Shown here: positions 25,288-35,078 of the stretch, one piece after another
How positions within the stretch are numbered: the stretch's first letter is position 1
How the letters are laid out: each line of letters begins with the position of its first letter
NCBI GenBank assembly: GCA_012064415.1
Contig: SSNU01000234.1
Span: forward strand, 286,598-350,597
Source of the DNA: Gyrodactylus bullatarudis
Taxonomy: Eukaryota; Platyhelminthes; Monogenea; Gyrodactylidea; Gyrodactylidae
Length of the DNA stretch: 64,000 nucleotides
Direction of reading: 5' to 3'
Notes under the pieces: generated by a model
The model's database searches: none
Told to the model about the DNA's origin: nothing
What the model saw: the letters and a program-made list of their open reading frames with translations, nothing else
Program-made: the position numbers and the translations under genes

Positions 25288-25899
25288 TTATTCTTGATTG
25301 ATGGACTTTTTCTTGGAATTTCTCTTTCTATTTCTTCTTTTATTTTCACCATTGGGCTTCTTTTCAAAATTCCTTTCCTTTTTCTTTTCAAATGAGTCGC
25401 GATAATCCTTATTTCTTTGATATTTTTCACGAATTGACCTGAGTAAATTAGTCTCAAATTGTTTTTCATCGGTATTATTCTCTTTAACTATAATGTCTTT
25501 GAGGATTTCTTCCCATGATCTAGACTTATTTGGAGGATTTTCGATTAAACTGACAAATGATTTATAAACTTTATCGAGATGTATCGTGTTTTCTCTTTTA
25601 TCTTTTGCTATAGTCTCACTGTTTGGAGGAATATTTTGAGACATCGAGTATTCTACTATTGGAGTACATTCAACCCCATCAGAATTTTTGAACTTTATAG
25701 AATCCATCTGATTCTTGAATATCATAACAGAATTTTCATCTAAGAAATTAATAAATGCGTAGCATGTGCCATTTTTTCCGAATATAGGATCTGGAAGGGA
25801 ATATCTAAAGTAGTCATGAGGAGGGATAGGGCTTATGAAATCTCTGAATTCTGATTCCGTCAAGTTTGGGGGAAGATGTCTTATGGCTACCTTTTTCAT
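25288..25899 (-). CDS. UPF3: UPF3-like nonsense-mediated decay factor
   Basis: Single exon, 203 aa, start ATG at 25899. Residues 1 to about 95 form the UPF3 RNP-like domain: KVAIRHLPPNLTESEF, PPHDYFRYSLPDP, CYAFINFLDENSVMIF and PIVEYSMSQN. In relatives this domain binds UPF2 and links mRNA surveillance to exon junction complexes. The second half (residues about 150-203) is very basic and Lys/Arg/Asn-rich. The protein is less than half the length of vertebrate UPF3A/B, and I do not see the C-terminal exon-junction-complex-binding motif. The frame simply ends in KKKSINQE, and I found no donor leading to another exon. It is transcribed divergently from the PUDP-like gene, with 150 bp between the start codons. 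Confidence 0.9.
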   Translation of the reverse strand: MKKVAIRHLPPNLTESEFRDFISPIPPHDYFRYSLPDPIFGKNGTCYAFINFLDENSVMIFKNQMDSIKFKNSDGVECTPIVEYSMSQNIPPNSETIAKDKRENTIHLDKVYKSFVSLIENPPNKSRSWEEILKDIIVKENNTDEKQFETNLLRSIREKYQRNKDYRDSFEKKKERNFEKKPNGENKRRNRKRNSKKKSINQE

Positions 25900-26049
25900 T
25901 TTTAAATCAAGTGAATATTAAAACACTTCTTTTGCAAAATCAGGTGTTTAAGACGTTAAGTATTTCAAATCCTCGGCTGTTTAAGAAATTACATTTACCA
26001 AGATTCTCTCGAAATAAAACTAATTTTGATCGGAAATCTAATTGTAAAA
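25900..26049. promoter_or_regulatory. shared divergent promoter region of UPF3 and PUDP-like gene
   Basis: 150 bp separate the two opposed start codons, so both promoters must lie here or inside the genes. No TATA box or named motif is evident. Inference from layout only. Confidence 0.5.
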
Positions 26050-26748
26050 ATGACAATCACTCACGTTATATTTGATATGGATGGCGTTATTGTTGATAGT
26101 GAGAGTATCTACACTCAAGTACTGAATCAATTAGTTGATAGATACGACAAAAAATATACCTATGACTTGAAAAGAAATATGATGGGCATGAAAATGGAGA
26201 CAGCGATGGAATATCTTGTGGATTATCTCAAATTACCCGTGAATCCTGAAGAGCTGACTATCGAGTATAAAAGAATTTTCGAACAGGATGTATGGAAAGA
26301 TATAAAACTGTTACCTGGCATTGAAGAATTCATTCTCAAATTGTCTCGAAATAAAATTCCTATTGCCATAGCCACTGGAAGCAATACGTCCAATTTTCAT
26401 CTAAAGACTAGAAATTATAAGAACCTAATTTCCCTATTTCATCACGTTGTTCTCGGCGATGATAAAGAAATCAAAGTCGGAAAACCAGACCCAGAAGTTT
26501 ATGAAATCGCTCGCAAACGTTTTTCTGACAATGTTCCAAATTCAGAAAACTGTTTAGTGATTGAAGACTCAATTAATGGAACCATTTCGGGATGTTTAGC
26601 TGAAATGAAGGTCTTATGGATCCCGGACCCAAGTGAACCAGAAGGCTTGCCCGAGGAGTTAGAAAAGTTCTCCGATAAAATTGAACGACTCAGCTCCATC
26701 AAAGACTTTGAACCTGGTAAATATGGCATGAAGCTAGATATTCAATAA
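26050..26748 (+). CDS. PUDP: HAD-family phosphatase, pseudouridine-5'-phosphatase type
   Basis: One exon, 232 aa from ATG 26050 (MTITHVIFDMDG). An upstream in-frame ATG at 26026 would add eight residues, but family members start just before the first motif. HAD motif I is FDMDGVIVDSE (both aspartates present), motif II is ATGS, motif III is the Lys in KVGKPDPEVYE, and motif IV is CLVIEDS. The helical cap with MMGMKMETAMEYL and the ending (WIPDPSEPEGLPEE) resemble the PUDP/HDHD1 and GS1-like group, which dephosphorylate small phosphorylated metabolites such as pseudouridine 5'-phosphate in the cytosol. The exact substrate cannot be read from sequence. AATAAA at 26879-26884 is a likely polyadenylation signal. 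Confidence 0.92.
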   Translation: MTITHVIFDMDGVIVDSESIYTQVLNQLVDRYDKKYTYDLKRNMMGMKMETAMEYLVDYLKLPVNPEELTIEYKRIFEQDVWKDIKLLPGIEEFILKLSRNKIPIAIATGSNTSNFHLKTRNYKNLISLFHHVVLGDDKEIKVGKPDPEVYEIARKRFSDNVPNSENCLVIEDSINGTISGCLAEMKVLWIPDPSEPEGLPEELEKFSDKIERLSSIKDFEPGKYGMKLDIQ

Positions 26749-28084
26749 TACAATACAGATCAGTAGAGTAAATCTTGTTCAGAGATATTTTTAGATTAAT
26801 TTTAAGCCAACCAATCTATTGAATCACCAGTTAACAATTCTTCTATGATAATTATTGATAATTTTATTTTTTCTAATGAATAAAATTTGTTTTGCATGAA
26901 TTTGATAAGTCTCATCTAATTTAAAATTTCAAACTGATTCCAAATCTGAAATTTTAATTTGTAAAACTTGCATTGAGAACTATATTTTTACGTTATAAAC
27001 TTTTGAAATGATGTTGTATTTTAGCCTCAAAATTAGTGATTATTTTTACTTACTTTTATCACTTGAAAAAAAAGAGCTGCAAAAAATTCAAACCACCCCA
27101 TTTTTATTTTTCTTTTATTTTAATTCTACTTGTAAGTAGATTATGTAAGATTTCTTTGGAGAAAACCGATTCAGATTTTTTGAGGCTCTAGTAGGTATTC
27201 CAATGAGATTTTTGATTTTTCTGCTACGAAATCTATAGCGAATTGATTTAGATTATTATTTTTATTTGTAATAAAAAGCATTTTTTAGACTATCAAATTA
27301 GCGAAAATTATTCCATAGAAATCCGATTTTGTCAGAAATTCTTATCAAGTCGTCGATTTTTCATCATACGATCAGACTCAATTTTCTTTCGAACATTTCT
27401 GTGAATCTTTTCAATTTGAGCAGACCTCTTCCACAAATTTTAAGCATCCTCTCTACTAGTGAGAGTCTCTAGTGATTGGTTGAAATGCTGAATCTTGAAT
27501 TAGCCAATGAGAGGTGATTATTTCTTTACTCATGAGAGTATCGATAGACAATGATGTAGTCTGTGTCAATAATTACATTGTGGATGTTGTTACCTTCTTT
27601 CTTTTGATTTTTAACATTAAATTCGACATAGAGAATAGACTTGATGTCAGGCACCTCAGGCCTGATAAACTTTCACAAGAATGACTATTCCTTCATTACA
27701 CTGATTCTCCCATTGGTTCTTTACTTAAATCAAGCTTATCTAACCTCTTTCTCTAACCTGATAAAGACTTCCATCGTTTATTGCATATATTTACATTTTT
27801 AGAGAGAATCATCATGTTCAAAAATTTATTTATGAGCCAAACGACACTAAAATCTTAACTGTAATAAACTTTATCTCAGTTCTGTACACAAGAAAAACGA
27901 TTGTATTTTATTTCCTCATGCATTCTGTGTGTGTACTTATTATTAACCATTCAGGTCGTCATAATGGAGAGAGTTTATATTGGCTCTCTTCACTAGGCAG
28001 TAGTGAGAAGAAGAGGAAGATAAATTAACGATAAAAATGAAGTTTATATGCTGTAACTAACTCTGTGGTGATAGTTGGAGAGTC
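26749..28084. other. intergenic before Wnt gene
   Basis: No exons detected. Contains the PUDP-like 3' end and presumably the Wnt promoter. No recognisable elements. Confidence 0.5.
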
Positions 28085-31000
28085 ATGCTTGAATCTCTGA
28101 GATTGATCCTTCTACTTCTTCTTTTAGCTATCACGATAGTATGTGGAAACTACCAGGTTTACTCCTTGTGGAAAGATAAAAAATGGCTAAAGGAACAGGG
28201 AAAATACCCGTATCACTGCAGTGATATAAAAGGACTAACACTGGAGCAGAGAAGTTTGTGTCTTCGATTCCCGGGATTCTTCCCCGTCATCAACACTGGA
28301 ATTGACAAGGCTCTAGATCAATGTCAAGAGCAAATGAAGTGGAAAGTATGGAACTGTACTGGAAATCTCTACGATCGAGTCCTCAATAGAGGTCTAGCTG
28401 AGACAGCCTATCTGCAATCCCTGATTAGTGCCAGTGTTATGATTTCACTAACATTGAGTTGTTCACATGGCAACCTGACTGGGTGCTCTTGCATTCCAAT
28501 GACCAATTTCCTATCGAAAAATGACTCGAATCATCAAAACAAGAGGAATGTCGTCTTTAAAAAGTACAGGTGGGTTCTAATCTTGTGTTTTTATTTAAAT
28601 AATTCACAATCCATACTAATCTTGATTGAAAATATCAGAGTATAGATTTGCTTTAAATCTACGGAATCAACAAAAGTTTTGAGCTCAGAGGTTGAAAGAA
28701 TTGGAAATACGTTAGAAATGGCCAGAATCAATTTTTTCAGAAATTTTTTTATCTCATCCGGATTTTAGAAGCAGTTATTTTTCTTAGCCAAATAGGGATT
28801 TTTTTTTTGAAATCGAACATTTTTATTTACATACAGAATTATAAAGATTAATGATTGTACAAATAAGAGAACAGAGAAAGAGTGTTTAATGTGTTGAAAT
28901 TAGTTGGTTTTTGAGAGGCATTCATTGTAGGTAAGGGGACCACAACACAATTCCTGATGAGTTTGAATTAAATGTTTTCAAGGGCTTTGAATGAGGATTG
29001 AGTATATCTGTTACGTTCAATGTGTACACTGACCGTGTATACAAAAGACCTTGTTTTAATCAGAAATAATGATACATAATTATTGAGTAGTTATCTTGTT
29101 TATTCAAAATTACTTGCCGGAATAAATAATCATTGAAGAAATTAATGAGAAAAACAGTCATGGTTTTATTTCCTTAAAAATACATACATGTATTCGATAT
29201 AAATTTTACTTGTATAATCAATGGAATAATAATTAAGATTTATTTATCTTGTTTATTTCAAATTACATACATTTTTTCTTAGTGAAAAACATGTCAAAAT
29301 AAATAATGATTATAATGAGTATATGTAAATTATTATAAAAACGGTCAAGATTAGATTTTACTTTCATTCTTTAATTTTCCTAATTGAAATTAAAAAAATC
29401 CAAATCGAATTAGATAAATTAAAATGAACTTGAACGAAGCAACGCTCTTTTAATTATTTTATCCAATAATGTAAACAAAAGTGATATTAACACTTTAACC
29501 CCTCATGGTTAAAATTCAACATATTATAGGTGTGTACACTGTACAATGTGATAATACACCAGATATATGATTTCAGGGAAAAACCAGTGAAAATGGGAAA
29601 AATTTAATTCATTTCCTTTTTTCACTAAGTTTTCACTGGTTTCCCACTTTCACTGTAACATATACACTGAACGGAGTGTACGCATTGAACGTAACATATC
29701 GATAATAAGTGCTGAAGTCTATAAATTGGATAAAATAAACATTTTAATTCTTAAATTTCTCTCCTTTTTTAATACGTCTTATACTTTAAGTCTTTTAGAG
29801 GAGTGATTATATGGTCTTCTGGAGTTTATTGTTGTATTGAATGTTTACTATGGATCTTGTATTTCTGTACCTGAAAGAGAGACACATTCAGATTAGGCGA
29901 GGAAGGTCCAAGTAGTTTTGGATTTCGAGTGGTTGATAGATTATTTCAAGTTTTGGAGTTAGTTTCCAACTGAGGTTAGCAATGTAGTGTATTTAAAAAA
30001 GGAAAATTATGTTGTAGGAATGTAGGTGTACACTGTACAGTGTAGCAGGGGTGTGGTATATTTGTTTGAAGCCCTACTTGGAACCTAGAAGATGAATAAA
30101 TCCTCTCGAGTCATTTAATTTGAGAAGATTGCTAGGTGTGTATCTCTCTAACCTCACATTGTAATGTTTTTGATTTCCTCCAGCGTTATTACAGTGTTAA
30201 CCCTTTCGGTGCCGAGACTATTTCAAAATTTTTATAAAAACCAAAATTTAGCTAAGAAGATACCAAGTTATTTGGCCAAAAATATTACTAATGCAGGTTC
30301 ACATTGTGGGCTTCAATTTAATTGATCCAGAAACCTATCAAACTGGTAGAGTTATAAAGGTTCAAAAAAATTGGAAAATGGACATATATGTCCATCGGCA
30401 CCGAAAGGGTTAATAAATGATTCAATTGAGGAGGGGCTCACAGGGAGGATTTGATTGCGTGAAAAATGAATGATCATCCGAGGATCTTTTGTGATTTTGA
30501 GATCAGGTTCCAGGTTGATTCGAAATAAAATTTCCAACTGCCTTAGTCATTAGGGAGGAGGGCTGGATATAATTTTTTTCTCCAAGCCACTCACAAGAGT
30601 ACTTTCTATAAATTTACCCATAGAGAGTTCATAAAATTAAAATAATCAATTTTATGCTGATGTCCTTAAAAATGTGTGTCATTTGATACACCAACTCTGT
30701 TATAAAATAGTTTTCGAAAGACTTCTTAAATTAAGAATCTTAAGAATCAAAAAGAAGTCTTAAACTTGATGTGTACAGTGTACAGTGTGACAAGATTCAG
30801 GATTTTTGGTGTCGATTTTAAAAATTAAGGATGTAACGGACCATTACTAATGGGGAAGCTTTCTTTAATACCGAATAAAGCCATAGCTCATTCGGAAATA
30901 ACAATTCATAGTTCAAGAAAATCTTTTGAATAACTGAAACTTTCAATTGTATTTTCTCTATAGCTGGAATGGTTGCCATCATAATGCAAATTTCGGATAC

Positions 31001-31778
31001 ACTGTATCTAAGCATTTTATTGACAGTGAGCAAAATAGGATTTGGTCAGCCCATAAAAATGTGCCAAATACTGGATTTTATCAGAGGTTAAAGATGAACC
31101 CTAGGTCTATTACGGCGAATAAAAGTTTATTTCGTAAGAGTCTAAAATTGTGGACAGCCCTGCACAATTTCGAAATTGGACGTCAGGTAACTTTTTATTT
31201 TTTCATTTAATTTTTTCAAGGCTGTGCTTAGTCTCCAAATGGAGCATTGTAAATGCCATGGAACCTCCGGCTCCTGTATGGCTAGAACATGTTGGAAGCA
31301 ATTGCCAAAGCTAAACAAAGTGGCGAATGCACTGAAAAATGTTTATGAAAATCAGAAGGATACTATCACGAGAGGCCTTCAAAATAAAATTTATAAATCC
31401 TTCTTGCAAGGTTCCCAGTATCCTCTGGTGAAGATTAAATACCAACAAATACCCCAGGCCTATCAGATAACTTTTCAAAGGGACAGTCAAGATGTTCAGA
31501 AGGAATCTGACTTGAGCACACTGAGTTTACTCTACCTCACACGATCGCCAGACTTTTGCCAGCTCACAGATAAATATGGGATTTTGCATAGCAATCGTGG
31601 GAGAGAATGCAATGTAGATGATCGAGAAGAAGGTCATTGTGAAGAGCTTTGTTGCAGGAGAGGCTTCAGTGAAACTTTGATCAATGAAATAGAACAGTGT
31701 GAATGTCAGTTCATCTGGTGCTGTAAACTGGTTTGTAAAACATGCAATCGAACTAGAAAAGCTTACATTTGTAATTAG
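28085..31778 (+). CDS. Wnt ligand
   Basis: Secreted signalling glycoprotein. Exons: 28085-28569, 30964-31186 and 31221-31778; introns are 2394 and 34 nt. Predicted 421 aa. It begins with a signal peptide (MLESLRLILLLLLLAITIV). The N-terminal domain keeps Wnt cysteines and the family pattern (MKWKVWNCTGN, LTGCSC, then WNGCHHNANFGYTVSK). The hallmark CKCHGTSGSC is at residues 246-255, with the lipid-acceptor serine at about residue 252. The C-terminal cysteine-knot segment is complete (SPDFCQ, NRGRECN, CEELCCRRGF, CECQFIWCCKLVCKTC, ending YICN). ARTCWKQLPKLN after the acylation site recalls Wnt11-like proteins, but subfamily needs a tree. AATAAA at 31783-31788. The large first intron carries a piggyBac MITE and palindromic repeats. 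Confidence 0.96.
29006..29700. repeat. foldback repeat with about 36-bp inverted ends
   Basis: The left end reads TGTTACGTTCAATG, then GTACACTGACCGTGTATA. The right end is its imperfect complement (TATACACTGAACGGAGTGTA, then CATTGAACGTAACATAT). The interior also has an inverted pair around AAACCAGTGAAAA (29583) and its complement near 29628. Probably a non-autonomous DNA transposon. Confidence 0.55.
30197..30413. mobile_element. 217-bp piggyBac-type MITE
   Basis: TTAA at 30197-30200 followed by CCCTTTCGGTGCCGA; at the other end, TCGGCACCGAAAGGG is followed by TTAA at 30410-30413. Perfect 15-bp inverted ends and a TTAA duplication identify a piggyBac-mobilised MITE. No coding capacity. A palindrome (GGACATATATGTCC) lies just inside the right end. 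Confidence 0.85.
31187..31220 (+). other. 34-nt intron of Wnt
   Basis: Donor GTAACT, acceptor TTTTTTCAAG. It joins EIGRQ to AVLSLQMEHCKCHG in frame. Confidence 0.85.
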
Positions 31779-32605
31779 ACAGAATAAATTTTTTATATAG
31801 AAATAATATTCTTTGACAGTCTCTACATTGTAGAGTCTACACAATATGAGTTTGATCAGATCGATGTATTAATAATCTGTTATAATTGTTGCCTCCGCTT
31901 CTGTGGGATCTGGAATGAAATGTCTCTTTTCTTGATTCCCCTTTAGTGGTCTATCTAAGCTAAAATTGTTTCATGTTGAAATGAATACTTACTCTGAGAA
32001 AAAATGGAGCAGAAAGTTACAAATGGACATAACCAAAAGATTAAAGCTAACAAATATTACTTTAGGCGAGTGGCACAAAGTTAGAGGACACAGGCAACAG
32101 CTAATCTAAATATACAAAGTGTCAAGTTACATTAAATACCAGAATCCCTTATCGTAATGCTTGAATCTCTCCAAATACTTTTTGCGAAAGGTTGTCTCTG
32201 CAATATCTCCTAGTGATGTGACTAGCTCAAAATAGAGAGTTATAGACCCGACAATTCTGTGTTTTGATAATTATAATTATTAAATGAACTTTTTACATCA
32301 AAAATAATCCAGACAATATCTTTGCAATAGAAAGTGAGATACTCAAGTGAAATCCAAAAGTAACACAAACTAAATAATGAATTGCAATTACTTATTCCAG
32401 AATAAGTAGTTAATACCTTCAATAGGAGACGATTCTCTAAAAGGGCAACAAGTTTACTCAAACTTTTCATACAGAGTTTCTCATTCAAAAATAAATGATT
32501 GGCAAGTGAGCTCATTAAAACAAAATATTCAGTCATCAAAAGTTTGTTTTAATACAATCCCTCATTCAACATTAATTCAAAAGAATTTCAATTCACATTT
32601 TAAAA
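31779..32605. other. intergenic between Wnt and Flower
   Basis: 827 bp, no exon seen. Contains the Wnt polyadenylation signal and presumably the Flower promoter. Confidence 0.55.
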
Positions 32606-33697
32606 ATGTTTAATTTCAACGCTAGCGATCAACCTACATATATAAAGTATATTTCTAAAGGATTGGGAACATTTACTGGAATGTGTAAGCAGATTTCCTC
32701 TCTATTCCTTAGTATGCATTATTTCTGGTATTGTTTCTATGATTTCTATCACTGCTAAATGCATTGTTGCTGGTCTCTTACTTGCGTAAGATAACACTTT
32801 CATTATTTCAGAATCACTGGTCTACTTGTGATATCGTTTGAAGCTCCATTTTGTTGTGTTTTCTTCCCACAATTCAAAAAAGTTCAAGATTTCTTTGAAA
32901 CTAAAGGACATCTTCCAAGAGCTATTTTTTATCTTATGTGAGATTTCTAAATCTTATCGTTTTTAGAGCCGCTTTTATCCCAATAAGTTTATGCTTTGGC
33001 ATTGGAATTCTATTCTGTTTTCTCCTTTTAATCGGATGTGCTGTACTAAACGGTTGGAAGTTTTTCAAATTAAGGTTGGTTTATTTTATGATACTTTATT
33101 GATAAGAAAATATTTCATATGATAATCTAAAGAAGACTATGACTCTCTCAGTTTATTTACTACTATTTTCGATGCATGAATGTATTTCAAGCTTTAATCT
33201 CTATTGATCGAGTATTTGAATTGTAAAAGATTTTTCTTACATTCCAATTCGACTATTTTCTGAATTAATATTTAATTTTATTAATAGCCTAGAGAGTCTA
33301 TTAATGAATCATAATTGATGAATGAATCTACTCGAGAAAGTTACTCACAAGAAATTAATACAAATGAAGAAAATACTCGTAATCTTTTAGTTGCACTCTA
33401 TGGATTAAAATATCTAAAAGCTTTGTTTCACACGTGATGTCGTGTCTTTTGCTGCTAAAGTTTTGCATAATTTCTTTAGAATTTCAAACTAATTATTTTC
33501 ATAGAAAAGATCCTCAGGCCTTTGGTCAAACTAACCAAACTCAAGTACAAGGTGATGTTCCTCCACCAACAAATCCACCTTCCTATGGTGAATCTCAATT
33601 CATGAACTACGCTGCTGATCCAAATGTACAAAAAGCAGCATATGGAGTTGCTAAAGGAGTTATAGCTAATCAAACTGGACCTGGATCTACATTCTAA
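32606..33697 (+). CDS. CACFD1: Flower / CACFD1-family vesicle membrane protein
   Basis: Five exons: 32606-32684, 32713-32785, 32812-32937, 32967-33074 and 33505-33697; introns are 28, 26, 29 and 430 nt. The product is 192 aa, the same size as Drosophila Flower. Four hydrophobic segments are visible (MLCIISGIVSMISITAKC; IVAGLLLAITGLLVISF; IAAFIPISLCFGIGILF; CFLLLIGCAVLNG). The second ends in the family signature EAPFCCVFFPQ, with acidic residue about Glu61 corresponding to the glutamate implicated in calcium permeation in Flower. A cytosolic Pro/Gln/Asn-rich tail follows (DVPPPTNPPSYGES). Flower proteins sit on synaptic and other vesicles, act in endocytosis and, in flies, in cell competition. 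Only the last exon is evident without removing introns. AATAAA at 33851 and 33875. It is 453 bp upstream of the C2orf76-like gene. Confidence 0.9.
32786..32811 (+). other. 26-nt intron of Flower
   Basis: GTAAGATAAC at the 5' end and TATTTCAG at the 3' end. Splicing gives GLLLA then ITGLLVISF. The shortest intron I can support in the window. Confidence 0.88.
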
Positions 33698-34150
33698 GTT
33701 TACTGGGATTAACATCCAGATCGTGATATGATCTCATTATCAGTTATTTATTGGAAACTATCATTCCCTGTTATTATATTGAAAATTAGGTAATGCTAAA
33801 AAATTCATGATTCGTCTATTGTATTCAGTGTATTAAATCTGATGACTCATAATAAAATGACGTCTGAAAAATTCAATAAATATTCATATATTTATAAAGT
33901 TATGACTTATTAATCTAAAAATATGATTAAATTTTCATTGCTTTACCTACGGATTTCTACCGTCAAGTGTCTTGAACCTAGTGCTAGCCTTGATAATCGA
34001 TATGGGAATAATTTACTATGAATTCATACTTGTACAACCAACTACAGTTAAACAAAATTCGAATGAATAGTACATTGCGTTTGTTAGAGTGTTTGCTATA
34101 TTTCAAAAGTAAATTTATTTTGCCCGAATTTTTCTCATGTGGCAATAGTT

Positions 34151-34583
34151 ATGTCGAATACTTTGAACATTTATATCATAAAATCCTTTTTTTATCATAG
34201 TGTAGCGTCTATAATTCTTAAAAATACTGATGAAAATGACAAGATTGGTTCGGTAATAGATAAAATCAATGATGGTAAATATATTTTTAATATCAATCTT
34301 GTACAGCTATTCAAGTCAGTACCACGATTAGTCCTGCGTTTAAAAAGAATGGCTATTACAGTAATTTTGAGTATTTATTCTAAATTTAGACACTCTTGTT
34401 ATCCGACACGTTCCCCACAAAAGTAAAGATGGAAACACTCTCATTTCTCCTGATTCAATACTCCTTGAAAAGGAAAAAACTTTGAAGGATTACGAAATCA
34501 CCTCTGAGATCGAGCTGGCCATATTCAATGAGAACGATTTTCAAGAATTCAAACTAAACCCAAACCTTCACAAATGGAAATGA
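34151..34583 (+). CDS. C2orf76: UPF0538 / C2orf76 homologue (ubiquitin-like fold)
   Basis: Three exons: 34151-34274, 34307-34360 and 34390-34583; introns are 32 and 29 nt (donors GTAAAT and GTAATT, acceptors TTGTACAG and AATTTAG). The product is 123 aa, against about 126 in human C2orf76. As I recall that family, the match runs the full length: NIYIIKSFFYHSVAS at the N-terminal beta-hairpin, then NTLVIRHVPHKSKDGN, ILLEKEKTLKDYEI, and the diagnostic end SEIELAIFNENDFQEFKLNP-HKW. The pattern suggests a beta-grasp, ubiquitin-like fold. Biochemical role unknown. The start is the ATG giving MSNTLN; a GTG 12 nt upstream is in frame but unlikely. AATAAA at 34614-34619. It lies between Flower and anoctamin on the same strand. 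Confidence 0.8.
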
Positions 34584-35078
34584 ATACTCTTAACAAAATG
34601 ATCAATTAAATTTAATAAAGATTTATTTTTTATTTGAATTTTTTTCTTTATCGTTGCTAATCTTTTCTACTTTTCATTTAACAACCAATTAGATCACCTA
34701 GTTGTATGTTGACCAATCAGATGCGAGTATTTGCTCCTACTCTCTTGATGTAATCTACTCACTTCTCTACATATCTATCCATAGAGAAATATGCATTAAT
34801 CATCAGTAGAAGTTGACATCCAGTAGAAAAATTAGAAGTACTCAAAGTTGTACAGCTCCATTCGATTTTCGCAATCGACTCAACCCAATTCTTACACAAT
34901 ACCACTATTTACCACTACTACTAGTTAGTAATCAATTATTACTAGGGAAGGAAAAACTAGAAGCAGCTTGAAATTCAAGCTCCCATTCAAATGGATAATT
35001 TCACCTGGATTACATTTATAATTAATGAAATCATCAATGTATTTTAAAGGATAACACAACCACCCATAATATAGGAAC

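Larger units (their letters stand above)
28570..30963 (+). other. 2.4-kb first intron of Wnt, repeat-filled
   Basis: Donor GTGGGT, acceptor TTCTCTATAG. Contents: a repeat copy shared with 7690-7740 (28806-28850); a foldback bounded by TGTTACGTTCAATG and its complement (about 29006-29700) that encloses a diverged tandem repeat (about 29092-29163 and 29246-29350); three near-palindromic GTGTACACTGTACA-type blocks (about 29529, 30027, 30769); and a TTAA-flanked MITE (30197-30413). Confidence 0.75.

Noticed and set aside
33434..33504. ORF start MMSCLLLLKFC upstream of the last Flower exon
   Set aside because: Intronic; the exon begins after CATAG at 33505, as shown by the frame from exon 4.
34018..34200. 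60-codon ORF MNSYLYNQ
   Set aside because: Different frame from the C2orf76-like exon that overlaps it; no family match.
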